A DNA stretch of 53,260 nt from NCBI GenBank assembly GCA_943704415.1, contig CALSCO010000183.1:1-53260 (forward strand), read 5' to 3'. Shown here one piece after another: positions 18,811-30,837 of the stretch; position 1 is the stretch's first letter; every line of letters starts with the position of its first letter. The translations under genes and the position numbers were made by a program. The stretch comes from Parvularia atlantis. Its lineage: Eukaryota > Opisthokonta > Rotosphaerida. The notes under the pieces are model-generated. The model was not told where the DNA came from. It saw only the letters and a program-made list of their open reading frames with translations, and did no database searches.

Positions 18811-20781
18811 TCACCAGTCGGCCCACTCGTCGTCCGCGGCCGACGACGAAGACTTGGCGGCCCGCCCGGACGCGGTCGACGCGCTCGAGGACGAGCGCGA
18901 GGCGGCGGGGCTCGCCGTGCGCGCGGCCGGTTTGGCAGCCGCCGCGCCGCTGTCGTCCCACGTGTCCCAGCCGTCGGCGCCACGCGAGGCCGGGCGCCCC
19001 GACGACCCGCTGTCGCTGTTGCTGCTGCGCGAGCTTGGCCGCGCCGCGGGCGACGCCGTCCGCTTGACCGATGCGGCCGCCGCACCGCCCTTGCCCGCGG
19101 GCGCGTCCTCGATCCAGTTGTCCCACTCGGACTGGTCGGCCGCCTCGCGCGCCTCCACCTCGGCCCGCGACGCGTACGCGCGCGTGTACGGCTCGTTGCC
19201 CGCGTCCGACGGCGCGCCGGTGCCGGACCCCTCCTTGCCCTCGGCGAGCGACTGCTGGATCGAGTGCGACACGTACGAGTAGCCCTTCTTGGTCGAATCG
19301 GCGACCTACGCGCTCGACCGTGAGGGCGCGGCACCGGCACAGCGCACGCGCGGCCTGACCTTCTCCGTGATCGACGAGACGTACGATGTGAGGTTGTACG
19401 TGAAGTTCGGGTCGCGTACGGGCTCAAGCACAGTCTCGTTCACCTTGCGGCCCACGTACGACGCGCCGACCATGATCGACGACAGGCCCTGCGCACAGCG
19501 TGAGCACGCTCGGCACCAAGCGTGCGCGGTGGCGACGTGCCTTAGATAATGTTGCGGCCAGATCGTCCACAAGCTCGTTACCGGTGGCCGACGACGGCGG
19601 CGCCGCCGACTGAACTGAGCGACGCGCCGTGCGTCAGCATGCGCGTGCGAGACGGCGCAGCGCTCGCCGCACGCACAGGTCGGGTTGCCGAAGCCCGCGT
19701 ACTTGCCGCCCTGGCTCGGCGGCAGCTCGCTGCGCGCGGCCGGAATGTCAGCGCAAGCGCAAGCGTGGATGCATCACAGCGGCACGCACGCTGGCCGCTG
19801 GTCGTTTTCGCGGCCCTTGGCGGCAAAGTAGTCGACGTGGCCGCCCTTGGGCGGGGCGTAGGCCGTCGCGCCGTTGCTGCTCGAGCGGCCCGCGTCGGCT
19901 GCCGCGGACCCGGCGCTAGGCTTTGCCGACGCCGAGCGCCCGTTGGACGGCGTGGCGCTGCGGCCGCTGCGTTTGCTCGACCTACGCGCGTTCAGCACGC
20001 GATCCGGCGCGACGGGCAGCGGGCACGTACGCGCGGTTGCCGGCGCTCATGTCGTCGTCAAAAAAGTCGTCGTTGCGGTCGCCCTGGTTGCTGACGGACG
20101 TGCCCGCGTCCCCCCAGTCGCTGCCCCAGTCGTCGTCGTCTGCGGCGGCGCGGTGCGCGGTCAGGGCCGGCTGCTGCGGCCCGCGGCCCGCGACGCACTC
20201 TTGGCACGGCTGCGCGATGACGACGACGTCTGCTGCGACGACAGCGACGCCGAGCTGCCGCTCGTGCTCTTGGTCGGCGAGCCGGTCGCGGGCGGCGACC
20301 ACGGCCGGCCCTCAACGGCGGCGGCCAGCTGGGGTCGCGCGCGTGAGTTGCGGCGGGGCGCTCGCGTGCGGCCGAGGGCGCACCTTGTCGCGGTAGAGGG
20401 CGGCGGCGCGCGTGTTGTACTTCTTGTTGATGGGCGCGCCGGCGTCCCAGTCGGGCTGGGTGCGCAGGAACTCGTGCGCGCGCTTGTTGCCGCCGAGCTC
20501 CATCTTCTGCAGCTGCTCGTCCTTCCAGCTGTCCATCTGCACCGACCGCACAAAGCTCAGGTGCACGCCCAGGCCGCGGTGCTGGCCCGAGCACTCGAGG
20601 CAGAAGAACGTGCCGTAGGTGACCGAGGCCCACTGTGGGTTAGGGTTGCCGCAGTCGAAGCATTTCTGCGCGGCGCTCGCTGGTGAGTGCGGGCCACGCG
20701 TGGCCTGCGCAGCCACACCTGGTTGCCGTCCTGGCGCTGCAGCGCCTGCAGGATGCGCTTAGCGTCCGGGTTGTACGCCAT
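18811..20781 (-). CDS. ARFGAP1: ARFGAP1-like Arf GTPase-activating protein
   Basis: This is a GTPase-activating protein for Arf1 on Golgi/COPI membranes. It starts [21 protein letters not shown]. The ArfGAP zinc finger C-X2-C-X16-C-X2-C follows ([11 protein letters not shown] to [14 protein letters not shown]), with the arginine finger in the HRGLG motif. Next are [11 protein letters not shown] and [12 protein letters not shown]. The C-terminal half is a low-complexity Ser/Ala/Asp linker with segments rich in Ser, Gly and Tyr that could be curvature-sensing ALPS helices ([19 protein letters not shown], then [22 protein letters not shown]). It closes with tryptophan motifs [15 protein letters not shown] and DDEWADW, the type that binds coatomer. 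About six introns are needed. The stop is the TGA after WADW. The divergent eIF4G start is 1.06 kb away. Confidence 0.92.
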
Positions 20782-21837
20782 CGCGTGAGGTCAACGGGCG
20801 GGGGGGGGGATGTCGGGCGCGCGGGGACGGCGGCACAGGCGGCGGCACAGGTGGTGCGGTGCGCACGCCGCGTCCGCGTGTCAAACTGCCGAAGCGGGGG
20901 TGTCATGGTGCGCTTGTTCGGCCTCAGGCTGCCGGACCTGCCTGTGGTGCCGCTGCGGTGCAGTGCTGCTGGCCGGGTGCATCCTTGCACGACACGCGAC
21001 TGCGACGGCGATGGCGAGCTCGGACGTCTGTGGGGTGAATGCCCGACTGAATTGAATGTCTCAGTTGCGCTCAGGCTTTCCAAGCCAAGTTCAGTTCGGT
21101 TTGGTCTCAAAAGTTGCGCTTGAAGTCGGTGCACGCCCGTCCAGTGCACGACCCACCGCCGTCGTTCCCTGTCTGGCCGAAGAGACGCGATGTCGTCACG
21201 CAGCCTGGTGCTGCCACCACTCCCTGCCCCGCCGCCTGAGAGCGCAGTTTTGAGTTACCTTTGAGTTCTGCCCAGCCCAGAGCGTGGCAGCGCACCCTCA
21301 CCACCCGCCCGCATCTGCGCCGTCTGCCCGCACACGCACGCACACACGCACGCGCAAGGCGGGGCATTGGCGCCGCGCGGTCGGCAAGGTCCGATCACAT
21401 GCACGTCATTTCCACCGGGCATCCCTGACAAGCCCGCGCCCGGGTCCACCGCTGTATCCTCTCTCGCGCGGGCGCGCCCCGAGACGCGGAAGGCCGCGTT
21501 GCGGCCGCGGATGGCGCGGCGGGTAGGTGGATGGCGCGGGAGGGGCCGTGGATGGCACTGCACCAGGGGGCGCGACACAGCTCGCAACCTGTGACGCCGC
21601 CTGTGCTGAATTTCGCCACGCCCAAAGGCGCGCCGCCTGGTCCCGGCTCTCGGACCCCGCGCACGCTCCCGCTCGACCCCCTCTACAGCCGTCGTCCGAC
21701 CGCCACCCACACGACCAAGGGTGCGCGCCAGGCTTCAGTCGACGCCTCGAGCGCCGCCACTGAGCCGCCGCCGCCGCCGCCACTCGCACAGGTCCACCGC
21801 GTACCGAGGGAGCCCGCAACCCGCCACGCCGGACGCC
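20782..21837. promoter_or_regulatory. Largest intergenic region (ARFGAP1/eIF4G divergent promoter)
   Basis: This is 1,056 bp without a convincing gene. From about 21030 to 21260 base composition drops well below the surroundings (tgaattgaatg, agttttgagttacc), as expected for a promoter core. From about 21530 a frame with a possible intron (donor near 21720, acceptor CACAG near 21790) could be a spliced 5' leader of eIF4G. It does not join the eIF4G frame and resembles no protein I know. Confidence 0.45.
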
Positions 21838-24800
21838 ATGGCGCAGCAGCAGCGCCCGGTGCGCCCGCTCGCCACCACCACCTGTCGCCGGCTGACGCGC
21901 GCGCACGGCGTGCAGTACAACCCGGCGAGCCAGAACAAGTATGTCAACGCGGGCCAGCCGGGCGGCAGCCTCAATCAACCAGCCTTGTCAATGCAGTACC
22001 AGCCGGTGCGCGCTCGCAGCCCAGGTTCGCGCACGGCTGATCGATCCGGTGGCCGCTCAGGTGCCGTTCATGCCCGTGCCCATCCCCGGCTTGCACATGC
22101 CGATATACGCGGAAGCGCCATATGACGTGCGTACACGCCCGCCCTGCCCTCCTGCTCGCTGCTCTGGCCCGGCCGGTTGCCATACATGATGACTGTTTAA
22201 CACCAGACTTGCATGAGCCGCCGTCGGCACGACCCCTCCGCGCGCTCGCCCCTTGGGGCAGCTCGGACAGGAGGGGCGCCGACGGCTGATGATTTCAAAT
22301 CTCTTGCCCTCTCTGACCCTCGCGCCGGCCGGCCGCCTCTGCTCTCCTCTTTCTCGCTCGCCCGCTTTCACCGTGCCCATGCGATTGCTGAGCACACACC
22401 CCTACGCGCAGCCCAGCGCACCTTTGTTCATGGCAGGCCCCGGTGCGTGCTCGCGCGTTGGGTGCGCGTGCCGTGGCTGACCACTCGCCCGACAGGTGTA
22501 CCTCCGCCCACGTTCTACCCGGTGCGAGCATGCGGCCGGGTCGCTGGCTGCGTTTTGACCTGTGCGCCGTTCCACAGCAGCCGCCATCACCGCAGCAGAA
22601 TACGCCGCCGAGGCAACCGGTGCGTGCCCGCTGCGTGTTTGCAACGTGCGCGTGTGTGCTGAAACGGCCGTGCTGCGCGCCCGCAGAGCTCCGCCGCAGC
22701 GTGCGTAGCGAGCGCTTCCCTTGCTGGTGAGATGAGCTCTGAGCGCGTCGCACGGCAGGGCATCCGTTACACCGCCGACGCGCACGCGCAAGATCTTCGA
22801 GATCAAGAACCCGTTCACCAAGGAGGTCATTAACAAGGTACGCGGCTGCCTCGGCCTCGCAACTTGGCCGCTGACGCATGGCGCACAGGACGCCATTCAG
22901 TCTGCGAGCGCCAGCGGGACAGCGGCAGCACCGGCTGCGCCTGACGCGGGCGCTGCAGCACCTCCTGTAGCCACCGCAGCCAAGGCCGAGCCCGTCAAGG
23001 CTGAGCTCGCTCCTCAACCCGTCAAGGCTGAGCCCGTGCCCCAGCCCGTCAAGGCTGAGCCCGTGCCCCAGCCCGTCAAGGCTGAGCCCGTGCCCCAGCC
23101 CGTCAAGGCCGAGCCGGCTCCTCAACCCGTCAAGGCTGAGCCCGTGCCCCAGCCCGTCAAGGTCGAGCCGCTGCAGGTGGGGTCTGTCGTGATCGAGAGC
23201 ATCAAGCTCGAACCTCCGTCGGACGAGCTCGCACCGGCCGACGTTGTGCAGGACGGCGAGCAGACGCCCGAGGAGCAGGAGCCGGACACTGGCGCGGCCG
23301 CCGCGGCCAAGGAGAACACCGGCACCCAGGCCGAGCCCAACAAGCCGGTGCGACAGCGTGAGTGCGGTCGCAGCCGCAGAACTGACGCGCGCGCGTGCGC
23401 ACGCATAGGCGGCGGCGGCGAGCGCACCGGTGAACGGCGGCAGCGCCAAACTGTCGCCCGAGTACGCACCTGTCGTTCTGCGCAGTGCCCGTGTTAAACA
23501 AGCTGACTTTGGACGCGCGTGCGCGCAGCCGACTGTTCATCAAGCTGACCGAGCGCAAGGACTACAGCACGCCCCCGAAGGACTTTGATCCGCCCGTGGA
23601 CATCCAGCGGGACGAGTACAAGACGCGCAAGGCCGCTGTGGTGCGTTCTGTGCACTTGCGAGACCAGTGGCTGACTTGTGATGAGCACAGGGCGGCTTCC
23701 GTGTGATCCAAGACGTGCGGCAGATCCCTGTCCCTGCGCTGCCAAACCAGCCTCACCGGTGCGGTCCTTACCGGCTGCACAGTGCGTGCGCATGCTCAAG
23801 GGATGACGTGCCGGGCGTAGGACAACCAGCTCGTCCGACAACCGCCGCGGCATGGGCTCGCGTACCAACTCACAGGCCGACACCCGTGCGCGCGGCGGGC
23901 CGGGGCCGGGGTGCGGACGCGTGACTCATGCGCCCGCCTCCAGGCTCGCGGCAGCAGCAGGACAGCAAGGGCGGCGTTAAGATGGCCCGCACGAGCAGCG
24001 GGCGCAACCAGCCCCAGGTGCGTCGGCTGCTGGAGCACCGGGAGCCGCCACTCACGGCCGCGCACAGAACCAACAGCAGTTCACCATCCCGCTCAACCAG
24101 ATCAAGCCGCTCGAGGTCACTGACAAGCGCTGGACGCTGCTGCCGAGTGCGTGCGGGCCGGCATGCATCACCCTGCCGCGTGCCGACACGCCAGCCGCCC
24201 GTGCACAGAAATTGTCAACCCCGCCGACGAGAGCGAGCGCGAGCAGCTCATCTTCCGCAAGATGCGCGCGCTGCTCAACAAGGTCACGGCCGAGAACTAC
24301 GAGCGGCTGCTGGCCGACGTGCGCCGCTGCACGCGTGCACGGCCGCCACAGGCGATTGCTCAGGCGTGCGCGGCGCGCACAGGTCGACGCCTTCCAGCTC
24401 GACACGAAGACGATCATGATTGGCGTGATCAAGGTTATCTTCGACAAGGCCCTAGACGAGCCCAAGTTTGGGCCGTTCTACGCGCGCATCGCACAGCACA
24501 TCCAGGAGCACTTCAAAGTCAGCTTCCCGGAGGTGCGCGCCGCCGAGATGCTGCGGAACGCACAAGGCCGGCGGACGCTGAGCAGGAGACGCAGGAGGGT
24601 GTGAACGACAAGGGCGAGAAGACGATCGTGCAGGTCGACTTCCGCCGCCTGCTCGTCAACAGGTGTCAGCTACTCTTCGAGAGTAAGGAAAACTTCCTGC
24701 CGAAGCCTGTGCGTGCGGCCGTCGCTTGCCTGGGCGGCCGTTTTTGGGGCTCACGCGCGTGCCGACAGCTCACGGCCGAGGAGCGCGCGAGCAAAACGCC

Positions 24801-27725
24801 AGCAGACCTTGACGAGTACGAGTACCAGCGGATGAAGGGCAAGCGACACATGCTCGGCAACATCACGTTCATCGGCGAGCTGTACAAGCTGGCGATGATC
24901 AACATGAGGATCATGCTGGCCTGGTGCGCTGCGGGCAGCGACGTGCACGCCACTGGGCCTGACGCCGCGGGTGGCGCGGCAGCATCAACGAGCTGCTCGA
25001 GGACGCGCTCATGCCGGAGGAGAGCGACATCGAGTGCCTGTGCAACCTGCTCAAGACGATCGGCAAGGACCTGGACAAGCGGCCGGAGGTGCAGCAGCAG
25101 TTGGACCGGTACTTTGACCGGATGCAACGCATGTCGCTCCTGCCCAACATTAACTCGCGGACAAAGTGCGCTGTCGTGTGCCGGCGCGCGCTGCCCGCGG
25201 CTTCGCTCAGCCCCATCGGCCGCGCGCACAGGTTCATGCTCGTCGACATTGTCCAGCTGCGCAAGGACAAGTGGATCCCGCGCCGCGCTGAGGCCAAGAT
25301 TCAGAAGATTGACGACGTGCGCGTGGAGGCCGAGGCCGAGCGCAACCGCGCCAGCCAGAGTGGCGGGCGCAACGACCGCACGTCGGACCGGCGCTCAAGC
25401 GGCCGTGCGCAGGGTGCGGCGCGGCGGGGCAGCGCCTGCGGCCGGCGCTGACAGCACGCGCGCGTTCAGGCATGCCGACCATCCGCGACCAGCGGCACCA
25501 GGACTTTTCCAAGCTCGCCACGGCAAGTCACGACCGCGACGGTGCGCCCATCTTGGCCGTGTCGAGCACGTGCTGACCCTCTTTCTTTCGCGCAGCGCCG
25601 ACCGTCACCAAGCTGGCGCCGAGCAAGTTTGTGCGCGTCAACCCGAAGGCGCAGGCCCCGCAGCCCGCGCCGACGACGGTGCATGCCAACAAGTTTGCGT
25701 GCGTTACGGAGGGCCATGGGGCGTGCTGGATGCCGCGGTCTAACCGCCCTTGTCGCGCAGCATGCTGCTCGACCAGGAGGGCGAGGCCAAGGGCGACGAG
25801 GACGAGGAGGACGACGAGACCGCGCAGCCTGCTGCCGCGAGCGCGTCGGCGGTGCGGCGGGTTTGTGCTGCGGCAGAGCGGGGAGCTGACACAGCGCGCG
25901 CGCAGACGGCCAAGTCTGCCGCGAAGGCCAAGCCGACGACCGAGGCCGACGTCAAGGTCGAGTACAAGAAGGTGGCTGATGAGTTTATGAACTCGCTCGA
26001 CAAGGAGGTGCGCGCTCTCGGTGCGCCTCGGGTCCGGAGCTGACGCAGGCGCGCACGCAGAACACGCTCGAGACGCTCAAGGAGCTGGACAGGCCCGAGC
26101 AGGGGCCGCGCGTCATGCGCCTGTTCTACGAGACCGCGTTCAAGGCGAAGGACACGCATGTGCGGCCGTGGCGACGCGTGTGCTGCTGGCGATCGATTGC
26201 TCACGCGTGTGCGCAGGTGATCGAGCAGGTGGCGAGCCTTGTCGGGTATCTCATGGACAAGCACATCATCAGCCGGAAGGACTTTATCAGCGTGTGCGTA
26301 CGCGCGGCCTGCTGCCGCCGCCGCTGCTGGCCCCCACTCCGCCGCTCTGCTGCCGCTGGTGCCACCGCTGCGACGATGAGACCAATTAATCATTTCATAA
26401 CTTTCGTTCTTCTGACCCGCGGGCGCTCGCCGCGCCGCCTGGAGAGACGACATATTGGCCTGAGCACCCCTCCGCCGACGCTCTCCGCTCGTCCGCCTGC
26501 GCGCCCGTCTACGCTCTCGGCGGCTGAATGTGTCTCGCTCGCCCGCAGGCTCAGCGACGAAGAGCTTGCGCTGGACGACATTGAGGAGGAGTACAAGAAG
26601 GCGCCCGTGGCCGTCGGCGAGCTTATCCGCGCGGCCGTGACGGACGGCGGCGAGTCGCTGGCGTTGGTGTGCTCCCGCTGGCAGTGCGGCGACGTCGTGT
26701 GCTGACTACCGCGGCCAGCTGACCAACCTCGAGGCGCTGACGTCGTCCAAGTGGGTGGACAAGGCCGTCGCGGTGGCGCTGTCGTCGCTGGTGGGGCCTG
26801 CGGTGCGCTCGTTTGTGCGTTGGTCGACTCTTCGCGATGCTGAATGTGCCGCGTGCAGGACGCACCGGAGCGCGCTGACAAGGAGATGAACGTGCTGGAG
26901 CAGCTCAAGGGCGCGGAGCTCGACCTGTTTGAGTACGTCAAGGACGGCCAGAGCATCAGCAGCAAGCGCGACAAGTACGTCTCGTGGCTGCTGGCGAACG
27001 AGGTTAGCGCGCGAGGGCACACAGAGACGTACCACCTGACGCGCGCCCCGTGTGACTGCAGCTCGCGTTTCTCGACGCCGAGGCGACCAAGCTGGAGGCT
27101 TTCAGGACAGCACTGCGCGCCAAGCTGGCAGACGGCGCGGCGGCGGACGACATTGCGGCGTGGCTGGAGGTGCACGCGCGCGGCGATCCGCTGCGTGGTG
27201 GTGCTGACTTTCCGTGCAGGCGCCCGAGCAGCAGCCGCGGCAGAGCGCGCCGCAGTTTGCGGGCCTGCTCACGCTGGCCGTGCTGGAGCACGCGACAGTT
27301 GAGTCGCTCGGGCCCAACGTCAGCCGGTCGGAGGTGTGCGGGGATGTGCATCGACAGGCAGCGCATGGACTGACGCGTTCTGCAGCCGCTCGCGGACAGC
27401 CTGCGCGAGCAGGAGGAGGAGCTGCTGGGCAAGTACGAGCCCGTGCTGAAGCGCTACGTGGCGGAGCCGGATGCGCGGCGCATCCAGGCACTGCTGGCGA
27501 TCCAGGCCTTCTGCGTCACCGAGTCGTTCGCGCAGGGTGCGCCGCGGCTGCTCCGCTGGGGCTTGGCGGGTCGTATTTCACGCGCCCGGCCCGACAGACC
27601 TCCCGCTGCGTCTGCTCAGGTGGTTTGTCGACAAGGGCATCGTCGGGCGCGAGCAGGTCCAGGCGTGGAAGCCCGACGTCGGCGACATGCGACGCAAGAC
27701 GCAGGAGTTTCTGAAGACTCTGTGA
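21838..27725 (+). CDS. EIF4G: Translation initiation factor eIF4G with MIF4G, MA3 and W2 domains
   Basis: This is the scaffold of the cap-binding complex. The predicted N-terminus is MAQQQRP spliced to [17 protein letters not shown]. Low-complexity exons follow (including a 285-nt intron), then [16 protein letters not shown], typical of the PABP-side region, and six 9-residue KAEPVPQPV repeats. The MIF4G (eIF4A-binding) domain spans about 24.2-25.3 kb, with [56 protein letters not shown] and [12 protein letters not shown]. The MA3 domain is at about 25.9-26.9 kb, with [27 protein letters not shown] and [15 protein letters not shown]2/AA-box domain closes the protein ([35 protein letters not shown]). 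I did not find a clean Y-x4-L-phi eIF4E-binding site; EYAPVVL near 23455 is the closest. Presence of W2 is animal/plant-like; yeast eIF4G lacks it. More than 20 introns are needed. Confidence 0.92.
22127..22411 (+). other. Long eIF4G intron (about 285 nt) with box C/D-like motifs
   Basis: The donor follows the codons for PYD and the acceptor precedes [11 protein letters not shown]. The intron is much longer than the usual 50-70 nt. It holds ATGATGA (22186-22192), CTGATGA (22286-22292) and CTGA (22313-22316). The flanks GGCCGG and CCGGCC could pair. The RNA interpretation is weak and is discussed in the findings. Confidence 0.4.
22997..23158 (+). repeat. Six 27-bp coding repeats in eIF4G
   Basis: Six in-frame copies encode KAE(L/P)(A/V)PQPV. 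Two codon versions occur, one using gct-cct-caa and one using gtg-ccc-cag, in the order A-B-B-B-A-B. This suggests recent expansion of the B form. Confidence 0.93.
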
Positions 27726-27766
27726 GGGGCGCCCCCCGCTTGTGTACAGGTGCAGCATGCACTGCT

Positions 27767-30287
27767 TCACTGGGCCGTCGTGAGGCGCGCGGCGACGGCT
27801 GCCAGCTTGTCGCGTACGGCGGCGCTGGCGGTTACGGCCAGCGTGTTGAGCGCCTCGCGTGCTTTGGCGCGCTGCGTGGCGTCTAGCGCGTGCGCCGCTG
27901 CGTTGTCGGCGAGGAGTGCGAGGGCGAGCTCGGCCGCGGCCAGCTGCGTCGGCTCCTTGTCGTCCTTGATGCGGCCGGGCCAGTGCTCCACGACGGCTCG
28001 AAGCGCGGCTGCGCGGTGGGCACCTGGCAAGCGCCTGAGCGGCGACTGCGCGCAAGCCGCTGCGACGCACCGTCCGCAGCGGGGAGGGCGAGCGCAAAGG
28101 CCTCGTACGCCTCGGCGCGGAGGATCGCGTGCTCTGACTTGAGCAGCTCCGTGAGCAGCGCCACGCCGTCGCCCGCGAGCACGTCGGCGAGCAGCGCGGC
28201 TGTGTGCGCCGGCGGGCGGTGAGCGCACGCGCGACCGTCGTGCGTGGGCGCGCGTGCAGATGTGCGAACCGTCCTTGAGGCGCACGATGCTCACGACGAC
28301 GCGCGCAGTCTCACAGCGCATGCCGTCGTGCGACGTGCTGTCAAACACGGCCTTCATCTTGGCCAGCCCGCCCGCGGCGACGAGACGGCGGGCGTTGTCC
28401 ACTGTGCGAACGAGGCGCGTGTGAGCACGCGTGTGCCCCTCACGCCCGCTTGCACACGGTGCTGGCTCGCCAGGTTCTTGAGCACGATCGTGGCCGTGTA
28501 CTTGGCCGCGCTGTTGTCGCCCTCGAGCACGCGCACGAGCTTCTCGACCACGTCCTTGTCGCCCAGCGCCGTCTTGCCCTCGGCTTGCGCGGGCGGGTCA
28601 GGCGCAGAGGAAAGACGCACACAGCGCGCGAACCGAAGATGCACAAGTTGCGGAACGCGTTCACCGAGCAGTTCTGTTCCTTGAGCTCGCTGGACAGGGT
28701 CATCTCCGCCAGGTGCTCGACGAGGCCGCTGCGGATCACCTGGAGGCAGTGCGCGTCTGTGCGAGCGTGAGTGCGCGAAGTTGTAACAGCCACGCCGGCA
28801 TGCCTGTGCGCGCGACGTTGGTAATGCACAGCGCGGCGTAGGCGCGGATCTCGGCGTCGCTGTTTGCGAGCCAGCGCGCAAACACGGGCAGCTTGTTGTC
28901 GTCAAAGACACTATTCATGTTCTTGTCTGCGTGCGGGCGGCGTTTGGCCCCGAGCGGCACAAAGTCGGATGGCGGGAGCGCACCGTCGGCGAGGGCAATG
29001 CCGATCGTCTTGGCGGCCGCGCGCTTCATCGGCACCGTCGCGGACGAGTCAACGAGGTCAAACAGGAAGTCGACCAGGCCATGCTCATAGAGCGCGCGGC
29101 GCAGTTTCTCTGCCGCGCGTGCGACCAGATTGAGTGGGCGCTGCTGCGCGCGGTGCGCGCGCACCGATCTCGGCCAGCAGCGTAAGCGACGTGATCGCGG
29201 TCTCGGCGACGTGCGTGTCGTCGCAGCGGCACAGCGCCACGACGTCCTCAAGACCCCTGTTATCGAGGAACTCACCGATTCCGCGGTCTGCCAAACAACG
29301 CGCTCAGCTTGGCGGCGCACGCAGTCTCGCGGGCGCACCCGAGTCGAAGAAGCTGTAGAGCAGGTTCGAAACGGCCTTAAGCACGTTCAGGTCGCGCGAC
29401 TGGCGGATGCGCTCGAGGCACTTGACGACGAGGTGCGCGTCGAGCGCCTCGTCGCGGATCTTTTCTGCACAACCCGCGTTGCATCGCGTCAGCTGCGCGC
29501 TCACGCTGGCCCGCACACACACCGTTCTCGGTGAGCACGACGTTGAACGTCGAGTTGGCGGCCGCGCGCACGACGTCGGCGCTCGGGTGCGCGAGTAGGT
29601 CGAGCATCGGCCCGAGGAGCTTGGCGGCGAAGACGATGCGCGACCGGTTTGGCTCTGTGTGCGTGTCAGTGGGCAGCGCTGGCGAGGCGCACGCGCTGAC
29701 CGTTGTCAAACACAAAGTTGCCGATGCAGCGCAGCGCGTTGATCTTGGTGCCCTCGTGCGCGCACGCGAGCAGCTTGGCCAGCGCCTCGTGCACGCCGCT
29801 CTCGCCGGCGGCCGTGCGCGCACCCTCTGCGTCCGTGAGCAGGCGCCGCGCGCTCGCCGCCCGGGTGCGGCGCACCGTCCTTGAGCAGCTCGGCGAGCAC
29901 GTCTGCGAGGGCCTCGGTCGCGCCGTCGTCGTTGCGCACAAGCGCGACGGTCAGCAGCGGCGCCCACTCGGCCAGGAAGCCGTGCTCAAGCATGTAGCGG
30001 CGCGAGGCGGCTGGCGCCGCGTCAGCCCGCTTCGCGCCCGCAGACGGCGCGCGCGTGCGCGTGCGAACCGCGTGTGACGCGCAGGCCGCGCAAGACGTCG
30101 ATCTTGTCGGCGGGCACTGCTGCAACGGCCAGGCGCGCCATCGCCTGCACGACGACGTCCTCGGCTGCGTGCGCGTGTGCGCACTCGTCACGCGGCGCCC
30201 CGCACGGCAGCCACGGGCGCACGTACGCGCGGCCGGCTCCTGCGGCACTTCCGTGACAGTCACCGCATCCGGCTCTGACGGTGCCAT
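27767..30287 (-). CDS. RAP1GDS1: Armadillo-repeat protein, probable SmgGDS (RAP1GDS1) homologue
   Basis: This protein is almost wholly helical armadillo repeats. Exon translations include ALRCIGNFVFDN, VVRAAANSTFNVVLTENG, VLKAVSNLLYSFFDSG, AITSLTLLAEIG, FLFDLVDSSATVPMKRAAA, IRAYAALCITNVARTG, CSVNAFRNLCIF, YTATIVLKNLASQHR and MDNARRLVAAGGLAKMKAV. It ends AAVAARLTTAQ. The arrangement and the GNF/RNL core motifs fit SmgGDS, a chaperone/exchange factor for prenylated Rho/Rap GTPases. Sequence alone does not exclude another ARM protein. The chosen start is MAPSEPDAVTVTE; an upstream in-frame Met lies at 30350. About nine introns are needed. Its stop is 41 bp from the eIF4G stop (tail to tail). Confidence 0.66.
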
Positions 30288-30600
30288 GTTCGAGCCGACG
30301 TTCGACCAAGTAGGTACAGCCTGCACGGCCAACAGAAGGCGATAGAACATTCGCGCGATCGATCACTGGATCGGCCGATCTCACCTGCGTGACGGCGATC
30401 CGCGCGCATCTCGAGTCATTGCGGGCCGCGCGGGGGAGTTGCTGCGGGGCGGCGCGGGCGCGGCAGTTTCACGCGTCGCGGTGCGATCTGCGGGCGGTCG
30501 ACGCATGCGCACGGGCCGGTGGCGCTCGGGTGCAAGGCCGCGTGACCGTGCGCTGCTCAGTAACGTTGCCCGGAGACGGCTGTCCAACGCCCTCGCCCTA

Positions 30601-30620
30601 TCTCTCTCTCTCTCTCTCTC
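30601..30620. repeat. (TC)10 microsatellite
   Basis: A perfect dinucleotide run lies in the pyrimidine-rich upstream region of the WC-2-like gene. Confidence 0.95.
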
Positions 30621-30817
30621 GCTGTCGCCGCCCGCGCGCCCTCTCGCCGCTCGCGTGCCACGCGCGCCCTCTCGCGCCGCTTCCCCTCCTGCGCCTGGCC
30701 GCGCCAGTGCCTCGCGCCCGGCAGTGTGCGCCGTGTGGGCGTTTTTCGCCTCCGCCCGCCCGCGCAGTGTGAGCGCTCGTCTTTCTGCCCTCTTGCTCGG
30801 TGCCGCTCGGTCGGCGT

Positions 30818-30837
30818 CCCCCCCCCCCCCCCCCCCC
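30818..30837. repeat. Poly-C homopolymer (20 nt)
   Basis: An uninterrupted C20 lies about 130 bp upstream of the WC-2-like start codon. Length variation or an assembly error is likely here. Confidence 0.9.

Noticed and set aside
20638-20656. Telomere-like TTAGGG sequence
   Set aside because: A single copy within the ARFGAP1 zinc-finger exon, where it encodes part of the NPNPQW stretch.
22295-23449. 384-residue minus-strand frame with [13 protein letters not shown] repeats
   Set aside because: It is the antisense reading of the eIF4[10 protein letters not shown] repeat. The plus-strand exons match eIF4G.
29361-29372. GGTTCGAA, like a tRNA B box
   Set aside because: It lies in a coding exon (LLYSFFDSG) of the SmgGDS-like gene, with no A box or cloverleaf around it.
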